Shown piece after piece: positions 32,891 to 44,219 of a stretch of DNA of 64,000 nt (its first letter is position 1; every line of letters begins with the position of its first letter). Origin of the DNA: Sporobolomyces roseus. Lineage: Eukaryota; Basidiomycota; Microbotryomycetes; Sporidiobolales; Sporidiobolaceae. The translations under genes were made by a program, and so were the position numbers. The stretch lies in contig JADILM010000011.1 of NCBI GenBank assembly GCA_016617785.1, positions 558,001 through 622,000 of the forward strand. The letters run 5' to 3'. The notes beneath the pieces were generated by a model. That model had not been told where the DNA came from and did not search any database. It saw nothing but the letters and a program-made list of their open reading frames with translations.

Positions 32891-35636
32891 TCAAGCGCTA
32901 CAAAGGAATAACCCGTCAGCCTCGAGGTCAAGCGGGTTGATAGAGGTGAGGAAGACAAAAGAGACGCACTTCTTGAAGACTTCGATAGCCTTGACACGAG
33001 CTTCTTTGTGATCGACGATAGGCATCACGTATCCGCACTTCTTGACCTCGGCAGCAGAAGGATTGTGGATAGCTATAGCGTGATCAAAGCTTGTCAGCTT
33101 ACTGCTCTTTTGGCGAGAACGAGATAGGGGGGAAATGTCGACGAGGTGGTGAAGAAAGGAGGAAGGGCGAAAGAAAAATTCACATTTTCCTTTGAGCGAT
33201 TTGAGTTCGGGAACCCAGTGACTGTGAGTCGGCGATCTCGATACATCAGCAACAATCGAGGACGATGTAGTAAAACGCAAACTCACCGGATGTACTCCCC
33301 AGAAGGATCACTCTTTTCAGATTGCGAAGAAGGGTTGAAGACACGCTGTATCGGAGGTGACATCGTCAGTAACGAGTCGTACTACTGATAAAGAATCGCG
33401 AACGCACGAAGTAAGGTTGAGGATCGCAACCGGTACTAGCCTGTTCGAAAGAAAGAACGAACGAACGAGCGAAACAAAGTCAGTCTTGACGGCAGTGGCG
33501 AGATGAGGGAGAAGGTCATACACTCCATTGCCATCCTCCGTTGTTAGGCTGCAGATGACGATATACGTCAGCGAATGAAGGAAGAGAATGAATCGACGTT
33601 TCGAGAGAAACTTACAGCGAAATCGCCGTCAATCAACTTCTCCATGAAGTATTTCTCACCCTTTCGCCAATCGAGAAGCAGATCCTATCGAAGAGGCGAT
33701 CGAGGGTCAGCTCGAGTACAAAGAGGAAAGGAGGGAAAGGAAAGACGACAAACCTTTGAAAGGAACATCGCAACGATCATTCGACAGCGGTTGTGCATAT
33801 CTGCGAAGAAGCCCTTCTACTACATCAGCCAATGTGGAAGCGGAAGTAGGAGAGAGGGTGACTCACATCCTTGTGCATTCATAGCTCTCATTCCCGCATC
33901 GACAATTGGATAACCAGTCTTTCCTTCACACCAAGCCTTGAACTTCTTCCCATCATCGTCTTCAGCCCATTCGATATCAGTGTACTTGAGGTTGAAAGGT
34001 TGGTTCATACAAACTCGAGGCCAAGCGCAAAGGACCTACGAAAGTTGAGCGAGCTTCGAATCAGTTTTTGGTCGAAATGAAGAAGGAGAGACCTCAAAGC
34101 TTACATGAGTGTAGAAGTCACCCCATCCAGCTACTTCCTGTACCCACATTCCGGATCCAACGTCTCGCTCAGTTGGGAGACTCTTGGTTCCGTTCTGAGT
34201 GTAAACCGCACGTAGACATTGACGACGACTGATCATACCGGCAGCAAGATATGGCCTGTGTGGAAGGATTAAGTAAGGACGAAATCAGCTCCTGAGGTAA
34301 GTGAGAGCAAGAATAAGAGCATCGAGGAGACTTACGAAAGATGCGAAGTACCATCCAAATCGACTCGATTCCTTCCCGAGCAGTATTCTCCAATCTTACT
34401 ATCCTTCTTTGGATCCTTTGCGTCTTCTGCACCTTCGTAGAGAGGAGCCTCAAAGAAAGTTTGTTCACGAATCTTGGTTTTGAGGAATCGTTTGAGAACC
34501 GAATCGACTGCATCTCCAATCGGCCAAAGTTTCTCCATCGTCTCGTGATCTTCCTTCGACAACTCGAAACCTTTGATCTCGTCGGGAATTTGGTGACCGA
34601 AGAAATTTTTGAGGACTGAGTGTTCGCGAGCGGAGGAAGGGTTCGATTTGACAACGTCGTTGTTCTCGCCGATGTGAGAAAGGAGATCTCCGTTGACTTG
34701 TTCAGCCCAGTTGCGGAAGAAAGGAGAGAAGACTGCGTAGGGTTTGCCTTGCTGAAGAAGGGTGGAAGTGCGAGATGAGTCAGGAGAGTGAGAGTCAATT
34801 TTGAACGAAACGAGGAAAGTTGGAAGTATGCTCACCTTGGTCGTAACTTCTCCAGGAGGTACAACACAAAGATCCTTCAAGAACTCGGCTTTTCCTGCAT
34901 AACCTTTCCCACTCTTCCTAGCGTCTTTGACCGATTTGATGATTTCGGTATCTCGTCTCAACTCGTCAACTTCGTACTCGACATTCGCGTAAAGTCCAAC
35001 AGCACCCCATTCCTCAAGCTTCTTGCAAACGACTGAAGGAATCTCTTTTCGTTTGTCGTGAGAGAAAGTGTAAAGAGGGATGTCATGCTTTTCGAATTCT
35101 TCCTGAAGATGCTTGAGTTGTCGGAGTTGGAAGTCGATTCGACGAGGAGAGCGGTCGTGAGCTTTGTAGTCGCTAGGGGAGAAAATGTGAAGGACGACGA
35201 GAGGGAGGTCGTGGGTTTGAGCAAAGGCGGAAGCATGCGAGAGAGCGGTGTTGTCCTTGATACGAAGATCCTTGTTTCTGTGGAAGGTAATCTCGATCAG
35301 TGTCATCGACTCAAGAGAAGCTGACCAGGATAGTGCTACTCGCCTCATCCAATAAACGACGATTCCATCTTTCGAAGGTTTACTATCTTTCACTTTCACT
35401 TCTGACAATTCCTTCATTGCCTGATACAGCTTTGCCAACGGGGTCTCACTCATCAAATCCGGTAAGATACTAGTCTCCTGCTCTCTGTCTTCCTTGATAG
35501 GTTTCCTCAATTCTTCCCCTCTTCCGTCTGAATCTGGATCTTCTTCCTTGACTTTAGCTGGAGACGTAGACTTGCGAGCACGTTTGGTAGGTGGCTTGGA
35601 GTCTGGTGTAGCTGACTTGCGTTTTGCAGCGGCCAT
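32891..35636 (-). CDS. PHR1: CPD photolyase (class I, cryptochrome/photolyase family)
   Basis: Thirteen exons from 35636 to 32891 (35636-35344, 35277-34836, 34751-34336, 34255-34105, 34035-33867, 33800-33754, 33684-33616, 33548-33522, 33440-33408, 33345-33287, 33221-33184, 33072-32970, 32897-32891), 617 aa. The first intron uses a GC donor (GCGAGT), and the last coding exon is 7 nt. A Lys/Arg-rich start ([15 protein letters not shown]) looks like a nuclear signal. The Rossmann antenna domain begins at [15 protein letters not shown]. The FAD domain shows [73 protein letters not shown] and [20 protein letters not shown]. It repairs cyclobutane pyrimidine dimers with blue light. In-frame sequence upstream of the ATG lacks another start codon; a mitochondrial isoform by alternative splicing is conceivable. 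Confidence 0.95.
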
Positions 35637-35939
35637 ACTGTTGTTCGATCTCGAGGGAGAAGCTAAAGGAGATGAAGGAGGGAGTCCAAAGAACGAGTTG
35701 AGATCGGTTTGTTTGGCCAGATTGAGACTGGGTCGATAAGTACGAGCTATACGTAAGCTGCGTAGGAGAATGTTGGGCTTATCGAGGGTTGAAAGAGGAG
35801 AAGAGAAAAAGGGTGCTCCCTCGTCATGGATTTGACTTTTCCTGAAGTCCGATCGAACCAAAAAAAACTCGGTTACAGACTTTCGCAAGGACGGTCTTCA
35901 TCGTCTTCATTAGGTCTTCCCCTCCAGATCCTTCACTGC

Positions 35940-36250
35940 TGGAGCGCTCTTCCGCCGCGATAGCAAAAGCAGCAGTGCTTCAGAGTCGAAGCTGGCAAAA
36001 GTTACTGATGTCTGTGAGATTCGAACTCACGCCCTTTCGGACCAGCGGATCAGAGATGAACCTTAAGCTGGCGCCTTAGACCGCTCGGCCAAAACACCTT
36101 GAGAAGTACAACCCCGGCAAAGGAATCTGATTCATTCAATCACTCTGAGCTGAGTTCGCAAGAGGAGTTTCGCACTTTTTTCGCTTTCTCTCGTGGTTCT
36201 CGACGTCGCTGCCTCCGGTCCTCGTTCGTCGAGGGCTTTTGCGTCGCTGT
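35940..36250. repeat. tRNA-Leu flanking repeat, copy 1 (inverted relative to copy 2)
   Basis: DNA on both sides of the tRNA at 36006-36098 is repeated in reverse orientation around the tRNA at 39885-39977. The downstream side shares about 60 nt (GAAGCACTGCTGCTTTTGCT). The upstream side shares a block with TTCGCAAGAGGAGTTT and CTTTCTCTCG. Identity outside these blocks is patchy. Confidence 0.7.
36006..36098 (-). tRNA. trnL-AAG: tRNA-Leu(AAG) with intron, copy 1
   Basis: A 93-nt minus-strand gene begins GGTGTTTTGGCCGAGCGG and ends CTCACAGACATCA. The T arm is GTGAG-TTCGAAT-CTCAC, and the long variable arm (CCGAAAGG hairpin) marks a type II tRNA. The anticodon stem CCAGC pairs with GCTGG only across a 20-nt segment, so a 13-nt intron (TTCATCTCTGATC) follows position 37. 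The loop then reads TT-AAG-G, decoding CUU/CUC Leu. The gene lies 370 bp upstream of the photolyase start. Confidence 0.92.
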
Positions 36251-36581
36251 GGATATCCTTACGCTCTCGCCATCGTTGAGCGCAGTTTGGTCCGATCGAA
36301 CGGTTTCTTCGCAAGCGCTTGAGGCTCGTTCTCACTCGTCTCATCTTTGCTACAGCCAACGAGCTGAATTGGTCTCAGTCTTCTGGCAGAATCGTACAGC
36401 AGCTAGTCGCGGGTGGAAGCGGAAGCGAAGTTCCGAACGAGTCTCGGAATGGCTCGCGTTCTCTCCGTTTCTCGCATCTCGTCAGAGCAAAGAAGAGATA
36501 TCTCGAGCAAAATCATAGCCAATTGTATCAAGAAGACTGACTGTCGTGTATATCGAAAAGGAGAATCGACTGATAAAGCTA

Positions 36582-39525
36582 TTACTTCTTGTTTTTTGCA
36601 AGTTCTTCTCGCATATCGGCGAGTTCCTTCCTGAGCTCGCGGACCTGTGACCATCGATCACGTCAGTATTGAACGAGCATGAGGAAGAGAGAGCAGGAGG
36701 CTTACCTGCCAAAGGATATCGCCAGTAACACTCTTCTCGAGGTTTGGCATCTTCTTCTTCAAATCCTCAAACTTGACCTTTGAGATTTCCTTTCCAACTT
36801 CATCAGCATCACCCATATCATCTGCCTCGCCGTTATCGTTGTCTCCGTGCCAAGCATCAGGGTTCTCTTCGGCATCTTGATACTCATCGGGTTCTTCGAG
36901 GAGAGCGAGGAATTCTTCGTGTCGTCCTTTGTCGAGGTAAGATTCCCAGGTCGCGATGATGCAGAGTGGAAGACAGAACAGGAAGCCCATGATGTAACGA
37001 TTGAGCTTGGCGTAGGTCTTGCGGTCGAGGACGAATTCGAGGGGGAGAATGACAATTTCGATCAAACTGTTTGCGAGACAGAGTCAAGTCAGTTCTAGTC
37101 GTTTGCGATCACGCGAAATATGACGTACTTGAATGGAGCCGGGTAGACATAGCTGTGTACAGGAGGGAGGTCAGTATCGCTGATAAAGGGGGAAGAGGAA
37201 GAGGAAAAGTTCGCTTACGTGTCGGGAGCTCGAATACTCGAAAGGGTCTTTCCCGCAAAGAAGGCCAAAAACGTAGGTTCACTCTCATCCACACATTCTT
37301 GATAGCTGAATGTTATGTACAAGCGGACTCATTAGCTCGTCACTTCGGGAGTCTGGACAAAGTGGAAAGTCGAAACTCACGCAGAACCAAACAAAGCAAT
37401 GAGAATGTTGAGCAGAATGATGATACAAACGGTACTCCAAATGTAGTAGAGGATCATGCCAAAGGGGTAACTCGAAGCTCCTCTGTCGTATTCGTCGAAG
37501 TTTGGTGAACCCAACAAAGCTTGAATCAGGGTATGAATGACGGCTGTTGCATCACGAGCAAGTCAGTACGGCGCGCAAGAACCGCGAGATGTGAGAGATG
37601 TGAGGAGAGCGAGATTTGAATAGAGTGAGGAAAGCAAGGAATGGGAAGGAATCGAGGGAAGAGGGAAGCATCGACTCACTTTCGGTAGAGTCTCGCTTCT
37701 CGTCGGCGACATCTAGACCCATGAGAGCTTGTCCGAATCCGATTCCGAAGAGTCCGAGAAGAACGAAGAAGACGGCTGACTCTTTCAGCATTCGCCAAGT
37801 GACGACTACAAGGAGAGTAAAGGTCAGTTCGGACTCATTCGTTCAAGAGTCGAGAAGGAGACTGACTCTGAAGTGTTCCGAAGAATTGAAGGAGATCGAA
37901 GATCGTGAGGACCTTTGCCCAGACGAGAGGAGCAGCGCACGAGAGGAATTCTGCAAAGGGAAGAGTCGTCATTTCCTTACTCCCTCTGTAATCTTCACCA
38001 TTTCTTCATCTAGCCCCCGCTCAAACATGCACAGGTCCAGGGAAGAGCGAAATGGAAACTTACGGAAAGAGAGCATTCGGAATTTGTCTGACTTTTCTTG
38101 CGAGGTTGTTCCCCAGTCAGCACAGCGGTAGGCGAAAGCGACGATTGAGAGAGCGTAGATCATATAGTTGATCACTGTGGAGAAAAGTGAAAGAAAATTA
38201 GTAAATATTTTGGGATGTCAGAATCAGAGTCGACGATGGAGTAGGTTGCAGTAGAGAGACTTACTCTGCCAGAAGCCGATACAAGCGTACCATCCGATTT
38301 TATACATCTGTAGTGGAGGAGGGTGAAGAGCTGTGTGAGCAAGGAGAAGGTAGATGAAGAAGACTAAAGAGAAATACCTTGACCAAGTCTTCGACGACGT
38401 ATCCGAGCAATTGAATGTAGAGCACTACATCTTCGATTCCGAAACCTCGATCGGGGGTTTGAATAGCGACGGTGTAGGCTGCGATGAAGACGAGCCATAA
38501 CCAAATTCGGAAGTAGAACTGTAATGTAAAACGGTACTCGAATCAACTCCTAGTCCTGCGAGAGCTGATGCGAGTACTTACCTGGTATCGGGGCACGGCT
38601 ACTCGATCAGCATTGTAAGCAGAGAAGAAGCTAGGTGAACCGTCGGCGTGCTTGTACTGTTGAGAGGAGAAGTCGAATCAGTTCGTGCGTCGAGCAGTAA
38701 CACTCCTGATTGTCCAGAACGATAGCGATTCAAAGTCAGAGACGCACGATCGTGTATTCGATACTGCCGTTTTCGTCGCAGTTCTGAACGAGGAGACCTT
38801 TCCATAACGCGAAGACGCAACGTTGAGCCTCGTTCGATGAGAGGAAGAAGATTGCGTGCTGGTCGAGGGCGCACTCGAGAGCTAGAACAAGCGGACAGGA
38901 TCAGTCGTCGTTCTATCGGGGAAAAGCGAGACAGGAAGGGGGGAATTAGCAAGGAGTGACTGAGTGAGACGTACCAGAAAGAGGTAAACTCTCGTCTCCA
39001 TCACTCTCGATGACGGTGAATCGAGCACTCAAGATCGAGTACTGTTCCTCTCGAGGAGTACGAGCGACGATTTTGCGAGCGAGAACTTCGCAAGCCAATT
39101 TGCGTCCTTCGTTCTCATCGCTGTCGGCCGGGTTGATGAGCATTTGCCATCCGAAGTAGCGACGTGCCGCGAGAAGTGCGAAGGGAAGACAGTGGTCGAA
39201 GTCTCCTGCGATTTGGGAGAAAGCCTCGACAACTTCTTTCGTGATGATACTCGAAGTAGGTGAAGTGATCTCCTCTGTTTTCGTTCGGAAAAGGTCAGCT
39301 CTTCCACTCTCTGCTCTAATCTAGCTTCAATTCTAATGTAGCGTTCAGTGTAGACTTACCCAAGTCGACCTGCATCGGGAGGAGCTCCAAGGCGAGTGCT
39401 TGAATTCGAGTGACTACTCTGGAGACTGTTTTTGGATGAAATTGATGTAAATGATTCATCCGGGACTGCTGGCGCTGTATGAGAGGAGCCTCCATGTCCC
39501 TCATCTGAGAGCGGAACTTTGGCAT
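36582..39525 (-). CDS. YVC1: Vacuolar TRP cation channel Yvc1 (TRPY)
   Basis: Fourteen exons from 39525 to 36582 encode 625 aa: 39525-39360, 39274-38975, 38881-38748, 38656-38582, 38518-38378, 38307-38265, 38174-38064, 37950-37867, 37805-37680, 37543-37381, 37305-37219, 37152-37129, 37066-36706, 36644-36582. The cytosolic N-terminal domain has a helical repeat with HCLPFALLAARRYFGWQML. Transmembrane segments include FYFRIWLWLVFIAAYTVAI, MINYMIYALSIVAFAYR and MLKESAVFFVLLGLFGIGFG. The pore and last helix are SSYPFGMILYYIWSTVC and IIILLNILIALFGSA. After the TRP-box-like YPAPFNLIEIVILPLEF comes another hydrophobic stretch, then an acidic cluster (DEYQDAEENPDAW, DDMGDADE) as in the calcium-sensing tail of yeast Yvc1, and a short coiled coil. 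The channel releases vacuolar calcium under osmotic stress. The gene is bracketed by inverted tRNA-Leu copies. Confidence 0.93.
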
Positions 39526-39729
39526 TTCGATTGGAAGGTGGGGAGAAGTTGAGGAAGAGGAAGAGGGACTGTCTACGCTTGCTCTGTCGCTCTATAGTCT
39601 ACTCTTGTACTTGCTAGTGTCGGCTTGTTAGACTGAGTTAGAGAAGTGAAGAGAGAGGAGCGAAAAGTGACGCAGAATGAAACAGAATTTTTTGGCCGTT
39701 TGTTCCTGCGGGTCGGCCAGAGCAGAGAA

Positions 39730-40035
39730 GACGTCGATAGAAATGCCGTAACTCAGTAGGCGATCAGCAGCAGCGAGATTAAGGGGAGCGAGAGAAAGCC
39801 AAAAAAAGTGCAAAACTCCTCTTGCGAAGTCAGCTAACAACAGATACAGACAGTAGGTCTGTCTGCCGGCTCAATACTTCTCAAGGTGTTTTGGCCGAGC
39901 GGTCTAAGGCGCCAGCTTAAGGTTCATATCTGATCCGCTGGTCCGAAAGGGCGTGAGTTCGAATCTCACAGACATCAGTAATTTTTGGCCAGCTTCGATT
40001 GTGAAGCACTGCTGCTTTTGCTATCGGGTCGCAGA
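39730..40035. repeat. tRNA-Leu flanking repeat, copy 2
   Basis: Reverse-oriented partner of 35940-36250. It carries the shared upstream element (AAACTCCTCTTGCGAAGTCA near 39812-39831) and the shared downstream segment ending GCTGCTTTTGCTATCGGG. Confidence 0.7.
39885..39977 (+). tRNA. trnL-AAG: tRNA-Leu(AAG) with intron, copy 2
   Basis: A 93-nt plus-strand copy of the same gene. The intron differs at one position from copy 1 (TTCATATCTGATC); the mature part appears identical. The acceptor stem GGTGTTT pairs with AGACATC through two G-U pairs. It sits 360 bp upstream of the Yvc1 start on the opposite strand. Confidence 0.92.
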
Positions 40036-41000
40036 GCTCTCCTCTGTTTTGGGATCCGACGGGGCCGCCCGAAGAAGGCTCTCTATTGCGAAAGTCTGTT
40101 ACCGGGCTTTTCGTTCTCGATCGCACGCCAACAGCTGCACTCCTTCGTCTGCCAGTCGTATGCGAGCAGTTGTAACACTCCATCTTGACGTTGCATCCCG
40201 CTGCGGCGAGAGGTCAGACCACATTTCTTCCCTCACGGACGGAGCTCGACGAAACCGTTACGATTCAGCTGCTTCACCAAGATCACGTCCGAAGCAGCGA
40301 GAGACATCTTCACTACGACCTTGACGGACTGCCGTCTCTACGAAGATCGCTTCGAACGGCGATAGCACCGAGTCGAAGGAGCGACAATCGACGAGATCGA
40401 CTTCGAAAATGAGCTGTCGCAAAGCGCTCTTTCTTCTACCGTTGAAGCCTCATACAATTCAGGATTTCACCTTGCTGAAGGAGACTGTAGGCAGCTTGGA
40501 ATGACGAGAGCGTCGATAGAAGCTTGAACGAACAACGAGGAAAGAAAGTACGAAAGCTCAATGCTAGTCGACACCCTCTACCTCTTCGCTGAATCTTCAC
40601 TCTTAGCGCTTCGCCGACGATTAGTTGCGATTAGGCTGAAGCGCCTGGAGCCAGTATTAAGCCGATTAGGAAGGCGACACAAAGGCGAGTCAGGACCGTT
40701 TTCGATTTCGCAGCGTTTCGAATGTTCTTTTTTGACCGGGTCCTTGCGTCCGCTTCTTTGCTTCTTTCCGTTCACTTCGGCTCTGCAGCGACACAACAGT
40801 CAATTTCTCATCGAAAAAGTTCAAAGGTCGATCAGATCGTACTCGATTACTGCAGAATAATGCAGCGGTGTCACTCATGGTCAGACCGATTCTGCTTCCT
40901 TGCTTCGAACTCCACACTTTCTCCTCTCTCTCTCCTCTTTTTATCTCCAAATTACCTCCTCCTTCTCCTCTCTTATCCTCCGAGTCCAACCTAAGGAAAC
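40036..41000. other. Long gap with a stop-interrupted frame
   Basis: A 965-nt interval before the DUF89 gene. One plus-strand frame stays open from 40189 to 40527 except for a single TAG at 40363-40365, and reads like protein on both sides (see the pseudogene entry). The final 100 nt before 41001 is CT-rich promoter and leader. No other feature is supported. Confidence 0.4.
40189..40527 (+). pseudogene. Possible gene relic with an in-frame TAG
   Basis: The frame has 58 codons, a TAG, then 53 codons to TGA. Segments such as TKITSEAARDIFTTTLTDCR, LYEDRFERR, then (after TAG) EGATIDEIDFENELSQSA and YNSGFHLAEGDC look more like protein than random sequence. There is no ATG and no clear splice sites to skip the stop. 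The arrangement (acidic segment, then YNSGF near the end) faintly recalls Yae1/Lto1-type proteins, which I cannot confirm. It could be a decayed gene, or exons of a gene I cannot assemble. Confidence 0.25.
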
Positions 41001-43539
41001 ATGTCGAATCTATCCCCCGCTTCAGCAGCTTCGACTGGAGGTAAAGCTCCTTCTCGAGTTTCGCTCACTCTCGGTAACCTCCCTCCTAAACAATCTGGTT
41101 TCGGTGTACCTATGGTAAGTCATACTCTCTCTATCTATCGCGTTAAGCGAGGTGGACAGGAAATGGAAATGGAAAGTTGTTCTGTCATCGGAGTGGGGGG
41201 GACAAATCTTCTCTCGGTTCACCGTGAAATAGGGCTTGAAATTAAGGGATTCGCGCTCGAGGAGGAGGAGAGGATACAATATAATGAGAGGGCGATTGAA
41301 TACTCGGAGAAGGAGGCGAGATGGAGTCTTCGGAGCGAGAAAAGGGAATTTTGACGGATCAAATCGCAACCGAACCCTTGCTGATTTTACCTTTCCCTTA
41401 CTGTATAGAACCCTCGTACTCCTTCCCGAGTCGATCCTAACAACCCTCCTTGGCCCGCTTATCGCGGATATCATGAATACTCTTTCGCACACGTTCGTTC
41501 TCTCTCGTTTCCTCCGTTTCTTTCTCTACTTCCTTCATCGGAGATTGACGAGGAGCTATATGGAATAGGCTACCATGGGTGTTCGTCTCCCTACCATTCT
41601 CGGCAAAGCGATTGACGATGTCGTGAAAACTCTCAACGAAGAGGTGAGTTTCGCTTCTTTTCCGTAGCTTTGAACCTAGAAAACAGGTAGTTGACCCATT
41701 GGGATCCTATAGTACGACGAAGAGCGAATCACCGATCTTACCGAATGTATCTCTCGAATGGAGGATCTGATGGACGACCTTCACGCAAACTCAAAACTTC
41801 GTCCCATTATCGATGACGGTGAGGGAGATATCCCTCTCTGGAACAAAGAGATCGCAAAGGTGAGCTCAGAGTCTGCTTTCCCGAGTGTTGCTCATTAGCT
41901 GATCGCATTCGTTGGTGGGTCTCCCTCTAGTTCTTCCGAGGAAAGGACTTCATGAACGCTCCTTGGCTCTTTGCTGGTACGCTACTCTTTCTATAACAGG
42001 TCTGTCCACGAGAATGAAACTGATTATCGTGATCTCGACTACAGAGGCTTACAAGTACCGACGTCTCCATGAGTGCTTCTCGCTCTCAAAGTACTGGAAA
42101 GACTACGATGTCTTTTTCCGACAAAGTACGCATCAACTACGCTCTAGGCTGACCGCTCGCGAACTAAATGACTGATACTTTTCCGCTTCAACAGAGTGCG
42201 ACACCTTCTCTCGATCAAGTGATGCTGTCTTCGAGCTTTCCCTCCGATTCGCCGAGACCTTCAAGCTCGACGTTGACGAGTCAAAGCAACTCGAAGCCAA
42301 ACGACTCATGTTCCACGAATTGACCCAAGTCTGCCTCTGGGGAAACTCTACCGATCTCTCCCTCCTCATCAACGTAAGTTCTCCTTTTTCGATATTGCTT
42401 CGGGCTTCGAGCCTGACTCCTTTCTCGATCGTACAGATGAGTGAAGAAGATATCAAGCGTCTTCAATCGACTGGAGGAGAGCACCTCGCCGCTACTGAAC
42501 AAAACATTCTCGGAAACGATCTCGGCAAAGTTTGGGAATACGTCGCATCCGACAAATTCGGTGGAAAGACCAAGGGAGGTCGAATGGACTTTGTTCTCGA
42601 TAACGCCGGATTCGAGCTCTACTGCGACTGCGTCTACGCAGACTTCTTGATTCAAAGTGGTCTCTGCTCTCAAATTCGTTTCCACGGAAAGGTACGCCTC
42701 TCTCTCTCGCTACTAATCAATGATATCGATGACTGACCCTCTCTATCACTCTCATATATAGCGTTTCGCGTGGTTCGTCTCGGATGTCACTCGCAAGGAC
42801 TTCAACTGGCTTCTCAACTCAATGGTTTACGGTCACCTTTTCCCTGAAGCTTCCGACGATCAAGTCGCTTCCCTCAAGGCTATGGGTCTCCGCTGGAAGG
42901 AGTACGTCAAGAAGGGAGCATGGGTTTACGAAGAGCACCCCTTCTGGATTTCTGGTTACACCGTTAGTCTTTCTTCCCTTTTTCTCATTCTCTCTCTCTC
43001 TCTCGTCTCTCTCTTTTCACACTGAACTCTAGCTAACGAGTTGTATTGATTAATCTGCCACAGTTCTGGGAACTCAAGAGTGAAGGTGAGCTCTAAATCT
43101 TCTCGAGGTTTTCTCTCGTTCCCTCGCTGACTTTGTTTCTCTCCTCTCTTCAGCTCCCGATCTCTTCCTTCACCTCGCCGATTCCGATCTCGTCATCTTC
43201 AAGGGAGATCTCAACCACCGCAAGCTCACTTACGATTGTCACGCTCCTCCTTCGACTCCTTTCGATATGGCTATCGGTCCTCTCGCTACTGAACCCGGTG
43301 CTCCTCCTGTCCTCTCCCTCCGTACCATCAAGAGTGATGTCGTCGTAGGTATCCCTCCTAATAAGGCTGAGGAGCTCGACGAGACCGAGAAAGGATGGAA
43401 GATCTCTGGTGAGTTTCCGAGCTTTCCTGTCTTTCAACTGCAGCTGAAACTGACTTCTCTCTTTCTCCCCCTCTCAGGTAAATACGCTGTCGTCCTCTTG
43501 TCGGAAGGTCGCAAGGGCGAACCCGTCAACTTTGCTTAA
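41001..43539 (+). CDS. DUF89 damage-control phosphatase (ARMT1/Hrt2-like, subfamily III)
   Basis: Twelve exons (41001-41114, 41409-41492, 41569-41643, 41713-41859, 41931-41976, 42045-42125, 42195-42373, 42437-42691, 42762-42962, 43064-43085, 43154-43408, 43478-43539) encode 506 aa. Signature motifs of the DUF89 metal-dependent phosphatase fold are present: LWGNSTDLSLL, DFVLDNAGFELYCDCVYADF (catalytic Asp and Asn), and VIFKGDLNHRKLTYD. The helical N-terminal cap (EERITDLTECISRMEDLMDD) is typical of subfamily III, which includes yeast YMR027W and human ARMT1. These enzymes hydrolyse damaged or side-product sugar phosphates such as fructose 1-phosphate; the substrate here is unknown. The first intron (294 nt) is unusually long, and exon 10 is 22 nt. 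Confidence 0.92.
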
Positions 43540-43811
43540 GAAGTAGAAAAAGAGATTCATCAGTTTCCATCATAAAGTTTCGGTCTATTTTCTTAGGGGG
43601 CCTCACAAGGCGCATCGTAGTCCTTCCTCTCTCTCTCTCTGTTACGTATAAGTCCCCTCTTCTGTTATACTAGAATACAAAGTGCTTTCTGAAATTTTCT
43701 ACTGGAGATCGTTCTTTCGGAGAATAAAGTTGCGAATGATTGCTGCTTGTTTCACTCTCTTTCTCTTTCCAGCTCTCTCTCCATCTCTCTCAACACTTCA
43801 ACAAGGGTCGA

Positions 43812-44219
43812 ATGAATTACCAAAGCTTCGCCGACTCTCCTGCAGCTGCTGAATCGGATTCGAGGTAAGTTCAGTATTTCTATGGAATCTCCTCGTTCGC
43901 TCATTTCTGATCGCTCTTCTTTGTCTTCAGCCTCATTCAAAGTCGCGAAGGTACCTATCGTACTCGACCATCAGTCTTATCCTGCTTCCTCCAAGTCACT
44001 GCGATCTTCCTCTTCCTCTTCACCATCGCAATCGGCTCGGCTCTTTTCGTCGATAAAGCGATTCCCAAAGCTACCAATCCTGCAACTCTCGGTCACTATG
44101 GAGTCGAAGAGATGCATAGGAGGATATGGTATCTAGAGAGGAGGGTAATTGAGTTGGAGAAGCGAGCTATACTGTTCGAATGGCCGAAACTGGACGAAAG
44201 CGAAGATAAGGAAGACTGA
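43812..44219 (+). CDS. Small single-pass membrane protein
   Basis: Two exons (43812-43864, 43931-44219) encode 113 aa. The start is in a good context after a CT-rich leader, and the splice sites are consensus. One hydrophobic segment, FLQVTAIFLFLFTIAIGSAL (about residues 39-58), predicts a single membrane span. The C-terminal part is amphipathic and charged (MHRRIWYLERRVIELEKRA), a likely coiled coil, and the end is acidic. The size and layout resemble small mitochondrial inner-membrane proteins, but there is no clear presequence and I do not recognise the family. Confidence 0.7.

Noticed and set aside
36099..36518. 139-codon ORF beside tRNA-Leu copy 1
   Set aside because: It lies in the duplicated tRNA flank; the corresponding copy 3 sequence is not open in the same frame, so coding is unlikely.
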